From Vulcanimicrobiota bacterium (GTDB lineage: Bacteria; Vulcanimicrobiota; Vulcanimicrobiia; Vulcanimicrobiales; Vulcanimicrobiaceae): 15,537 nucleotides of DNA. A model generated the notes under the pieces. The model was given only the letters and a program-made list of their open reading frames with translations, was not told the DNA's origin and searched no databases. The stretch spans positions 1 through 15,537 of the forward strand of contig JAFAMS010000289.1 of NCBI GenBank assembly GCA_019233165.1, written 5' to 3'. Both the position numbers and the translations under genes were made by a program. Position 1 is the stretch's first letter, and each line of letters begins with the position of its first letter. Shown one piece after another: positions 13,595-15,537 of the stretch.

Positions 13595-15322
13595 TTAGTA
13601 GACGGGCGAACCCGGGGCCCCGGGAGAGACGCTCCCGTCGTCCGGCGCGAAGATCAGTCGGACCGGATACGACGAGCCGCCTTTCGGCATCGTGACGATC
13701 GAGACGCGAAACGTTGCGTGGGGAGGGACGCGATATTGGCGCAGCTTGAATTTTGAAAACGGCTGCGCCGCGTGCGATTGGACGAGCGTGCGGTCGATCA
13801 AATAGGTCCCCGTCGCGCGGCCGCCGCGAGGGTTTTGATAGAGCGCGATCGGCGCCGGGTAGTCCGTCGGATTGACGATCGTCACGGTCACCGACTGCAT
13901 CACGCCATAGTCGCCGGCCAGCGCTTGGCCCTCGCGCAGATTCGGGAGTGGGAGCTGTCCGATCGGAATCTCGAGCGGCTCGTTCGAGTCGACGTAATAG
14001 ACGTAGTCGAAGTAGAACTCGGGGACGCGGTAGACGCCGCGCGCGTGTTTCACGTCGCTCTCGAGCAGATCCGTCGAGCTGATCGGTTTGTCCGCCGGCT
14101 CGTTCGCATCTTGCGCCACGAGCGTGAGCTTGATCGGATCCCCTTCGACCTCTCGCAGCTGCAAGAGATTGCTTACGACGTTCTGCGGCGGCATGCGCTG
14201 GTCGACGAGATTCACGCTCGAGTTCGGCGGAATCGTCAGGACGAGCCCTTCGTTTTGCGCTTCGCGCACCAGAAAACGCAGCGTCGAGAGGTGTCCGACC
14301 TCCATCTCGTTCGGCTCGGGACCGGCTTCGCCGGAGATGAACTGCACGAGCGCCGGCGCTTTCGATGGGTTTTCGGCGCGCAGGATGATGCGGCGCTCCG
14401 GAGATCCGGGCGGATTGTAGTGATAGTAGAGAAAACGCTGTGGCGCCCGGCGGTCGAGCTGTGCGGTGAAGAGGACGCCGTTTTCTTTGAGCTGCTCCGG
14501 ATAATCGCTGACCAGCAATTGCGAAGGGCGAATCCGGGGCAGCGCGACGTTTTCCAATTTAACGCGCGTCGAACCCAGTGCGGAGAAATACTCGGCGCCG
14601 TTTATTTGCAGCGGGACGGAAACGGCGAGCAAGTCTCCGACCGGGAGGTCTTTCGCACCTTGAACGGCACCGGGATCGATCGCGACGTTTGCGCCCGGGC
14701 GGAGCCGTGCCGCCCGCGTCGCGGCGAGGGCGGCGGCGTTTTGGACGAAGCGCCCGCTCGCCGGGTTTCCGGTGATCCGGATCGAGGTCTCGTCGGCGAG
14801 GTTTCCGGCGACGTAGGCGACGCGGAGCGGGACGTCGCGCGTTTGTCCGCGGTCGTCGGAGAGCGTCAGCGTGGTCGCTCCCGGCGCGAGCCCGGCGACG
14901 ACGACCGTGCGCGCGTTTTGGTCGACCGCGTTGATTGCGGCGACGGTCGCATCAGCGAGCTTCGCGACGAGCGACCCGTAGACGCCGGTGACGCGAAGGC
15001 TCGTGGTCCCGCCCGGTGAAACGCCGAGCGCCGGCGGGTCGGCGATGATCGGGACCGGCGCCGCGCTCGTGGTCGGAACCGCGATCGGCGTCCCGGCCGG
15101 CGGCGGAGAGACCGGAGCCGGGGCGTTAGCGCCCGGTGGCGGGGAGGCCGCGGGTGAAGCCGACGGCGTCGCCGGAGGCGCCGCTAGCGGCGTCGGCGTT
15201 GGGGCCGGGGGGTTGACGGGCCCGGTCGGCGCGGGTACGGGCGGGTTTTGCGCGCCGCCGGGCCCTGCGCCGAGCACGAGACAAATTGCGCCGAACGCGA
15301 TCGACGCGATGGCAACACGCAA
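13595..15322 (-). CDS. Secreted proline-rich protein with Ig-like/pilus-N-type domain, function unknown
   Basis: A 575-residue exported protein starting at TTG 15322; a stop at 15329-15331 excludes an earlier start. The signal peptide is about residues 1-24 (VAIASIAFGAICLVLGAG, then GGAQ). Residues 25-95 are a low-complexity Pro/Ala/Thr linker. Residues about 97-170 (ALGVSPGGTTSLRVTGVYG, then TVVVAGLAPGATTLTLSDDRG) resemble the beta-domain at the N-terminus of pilus secretins or Ig-like BIG2 modules. The remaining 400 residues are mainly beta-strand, with repeated AENPSKAPALVQF and IVNPTDYPAPIALYQN motifs that look like paired immunoglobulin-like domains. I recognise no enzyme motif. It starts 32 nt after the helicase gene and precedes the cysteate synthase-like gene on the same strand, so it may share their transcript. 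Confidence 0.75.
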   Translation of the reverse strand: MRVAIASIAFGAICLVLGAGPGGAQNPPVPAPTGPVNPPAPTPTPLAAPPATPSASPAASPPPGANAPAPVSPPPAGTPIAVPTTSAAPVPIIADPPALGVSPGGTTSLRVTGVYGSLVAKLADATVAAINAVDQNARTVVVAGLAPGATTLTLSDDRGQTRDVPLRVAYVAGNLADETSIRITGNPASGRFVQNAAALAATRAARLRPGANVAIDPGAVQGAKDLPVGDLLAVSVPLQINGAEYFSALGSTRVKLENVALPRIRPSQLLVSDYPEQLKENGVLFTAQLDRRAPQRFLYYHYNPPGSPERRIILRAENPSKAPALVQFISGEAGPEPNEMEVGHLSTLRFLVREAQNEGLVLTIPPNSSVNLVDQRMPPQNVVSNLLQLREVEGDPIKLTLVAQDANEPADKPISSTDLLESDVKHARGVYRVPEFYFDYVYYVDSNEPLEIPIGQLPLPNLREGQALAGDYGVMQSVTVTIVNPTDYPAPIALYQNPRGGRATGTYLIDRTLVQSHAAQPFSKFKLRQYRVPPHATFRVSIVTMPKGGSSYPVRLIFAPDDGSVSPGAPGSPVY

Positions 15323-15354
15323 ACGAACCTAAGCGACCGGAAAGCGAAGTTGTG

Positions 15355-15537
15355 TTAAGCGATCTTCACGGCCGGCGGCTCCGGCGCGACCCGACTCACG
15401 GCGGAGGCGAGCAGCGTCTTGTAGCCGACGCTCGGGAAGAGCACGGTTACCAAGTCTTTCTCGGTGCGCTCGACCGTGCCTTGCCCGAACTTCGCGTGAG
15501 CGACGACGTCGGCGATGCGGAACCCGCTTTCGATCGC
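15355..15537 (-). CDS. UvrD/PcrA-type helicase, C-terminal tail (5' end outside window)
   Basis: Only the last 60 codons are visible. They read GFRIADVVAHAKFGQGTVER, then TVLFPSVGYKTLLAS, and match the Tudor-like C-terminal domain of UvrD/PcrA helicases: GDRVRHxKFGxGTV followed by an FPxxGxKxLLA block. In PcrA this domain binds RNA polymerase and couples the helicase to repair and transcription. The short acidic/proline tail EPPAVKIA ends it. A CarD-like protein is a weaker alternative, since the fold is similar. The motor domains lie beyond the window edge. Confidence 0.72.
   Translation of the reverse strand, partial: AIESGFRIADVVAHAKFGQGTVERTEKDLVTVLFPSVGYKTLLASAVSRVAPEPPAVKIA

Noticed and set aside
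13772..15019. A 415-codon plus-strand open frame opposite the secreted protein
   Set aside because: Composition is Arg/Asp-rich and repetitive, with no signal or domain; the minus-strand gene has a signal peptide and a domain pattern.

Overview
The window is a high-GC, densely packed stretch of bacterial chromosome from a diderm (outer-membrane) bacterium. Lipid A, LPS-transport and outer-membrane genes sit next to a porin that carries an S-layer homology (SLH) domain. Several families present (DUF3084, the LpxB-related family usually called TIGR03492, a single LptF/LptG permease, an SLH porin) are typical of Cyanobacteria and other diderm Terrabacteria. Together with the GC content, my best guess is a lineage such as Eremiobacterota (WPS-2) or a relative. 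That placement is inference, not a database result.

Region 1 (1-4838, + strand) is a translationally coupled LPS cluster. It holds the 3' end of lpxB, a cytoplasmic metallophosphoesterase, an LpxB-related glycosyltransferase-fold protein, an O-antigen ligase/polymerase-like membrane protein, an LptC-like protein and the ATPase LptB. Every junction overlaps, mostly by 4 nt (ATGA, GTGA, TTGA), and several starts are GTG or TTG. Region 2 (4839-7618, + strand) continues with an LptF/LptG-family permease, a DUF3084 membrane protein and a small RuvC/YqgF-like RNase H-fold protein. Two inverted copies of a GC-rich hairpin repeat lie on either side of the permease gene.

Region 3 (7619-10650, + strand) is a 232-nt leader with a strong Shine-Dalgarno, a 913-residue SLH porin ending in a C-terminal phenylalanine, and a strong GC hairpin that is probably its terminator. 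Region 4 (10684-12304, + strand) holds a TPR protein and a GT4-type glycosyltransferase.

Region 5 (12259-15537, - strand) reads convergently: the C-terminal tail of a UvrD/PcrA helicase, a 575-residue secreted proline-rich protein, and a PLP enzyme that strongly resembles archaeal cysteate synthase. Its 3' end overlaps the glycosyltransferase by 46 nt.

The + strand genes fit one theme. They make the lipid A disaccharide, process UDP-linked intermediates, add glycans, move LPS across the envelope (LptB, LptF/G, LptC) and build an outer membrane tethered by SLH porins. The two points I would follow first are the metallophosphoesterase, which is fused by overlap to lpxB and carries the LpxH-like Arg in its GNxE motif, and the cysteate-synthase homologue in a bacterial setting. 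No CRISPR array, tRNA, rRNA, transposase or prophage gene was seen.
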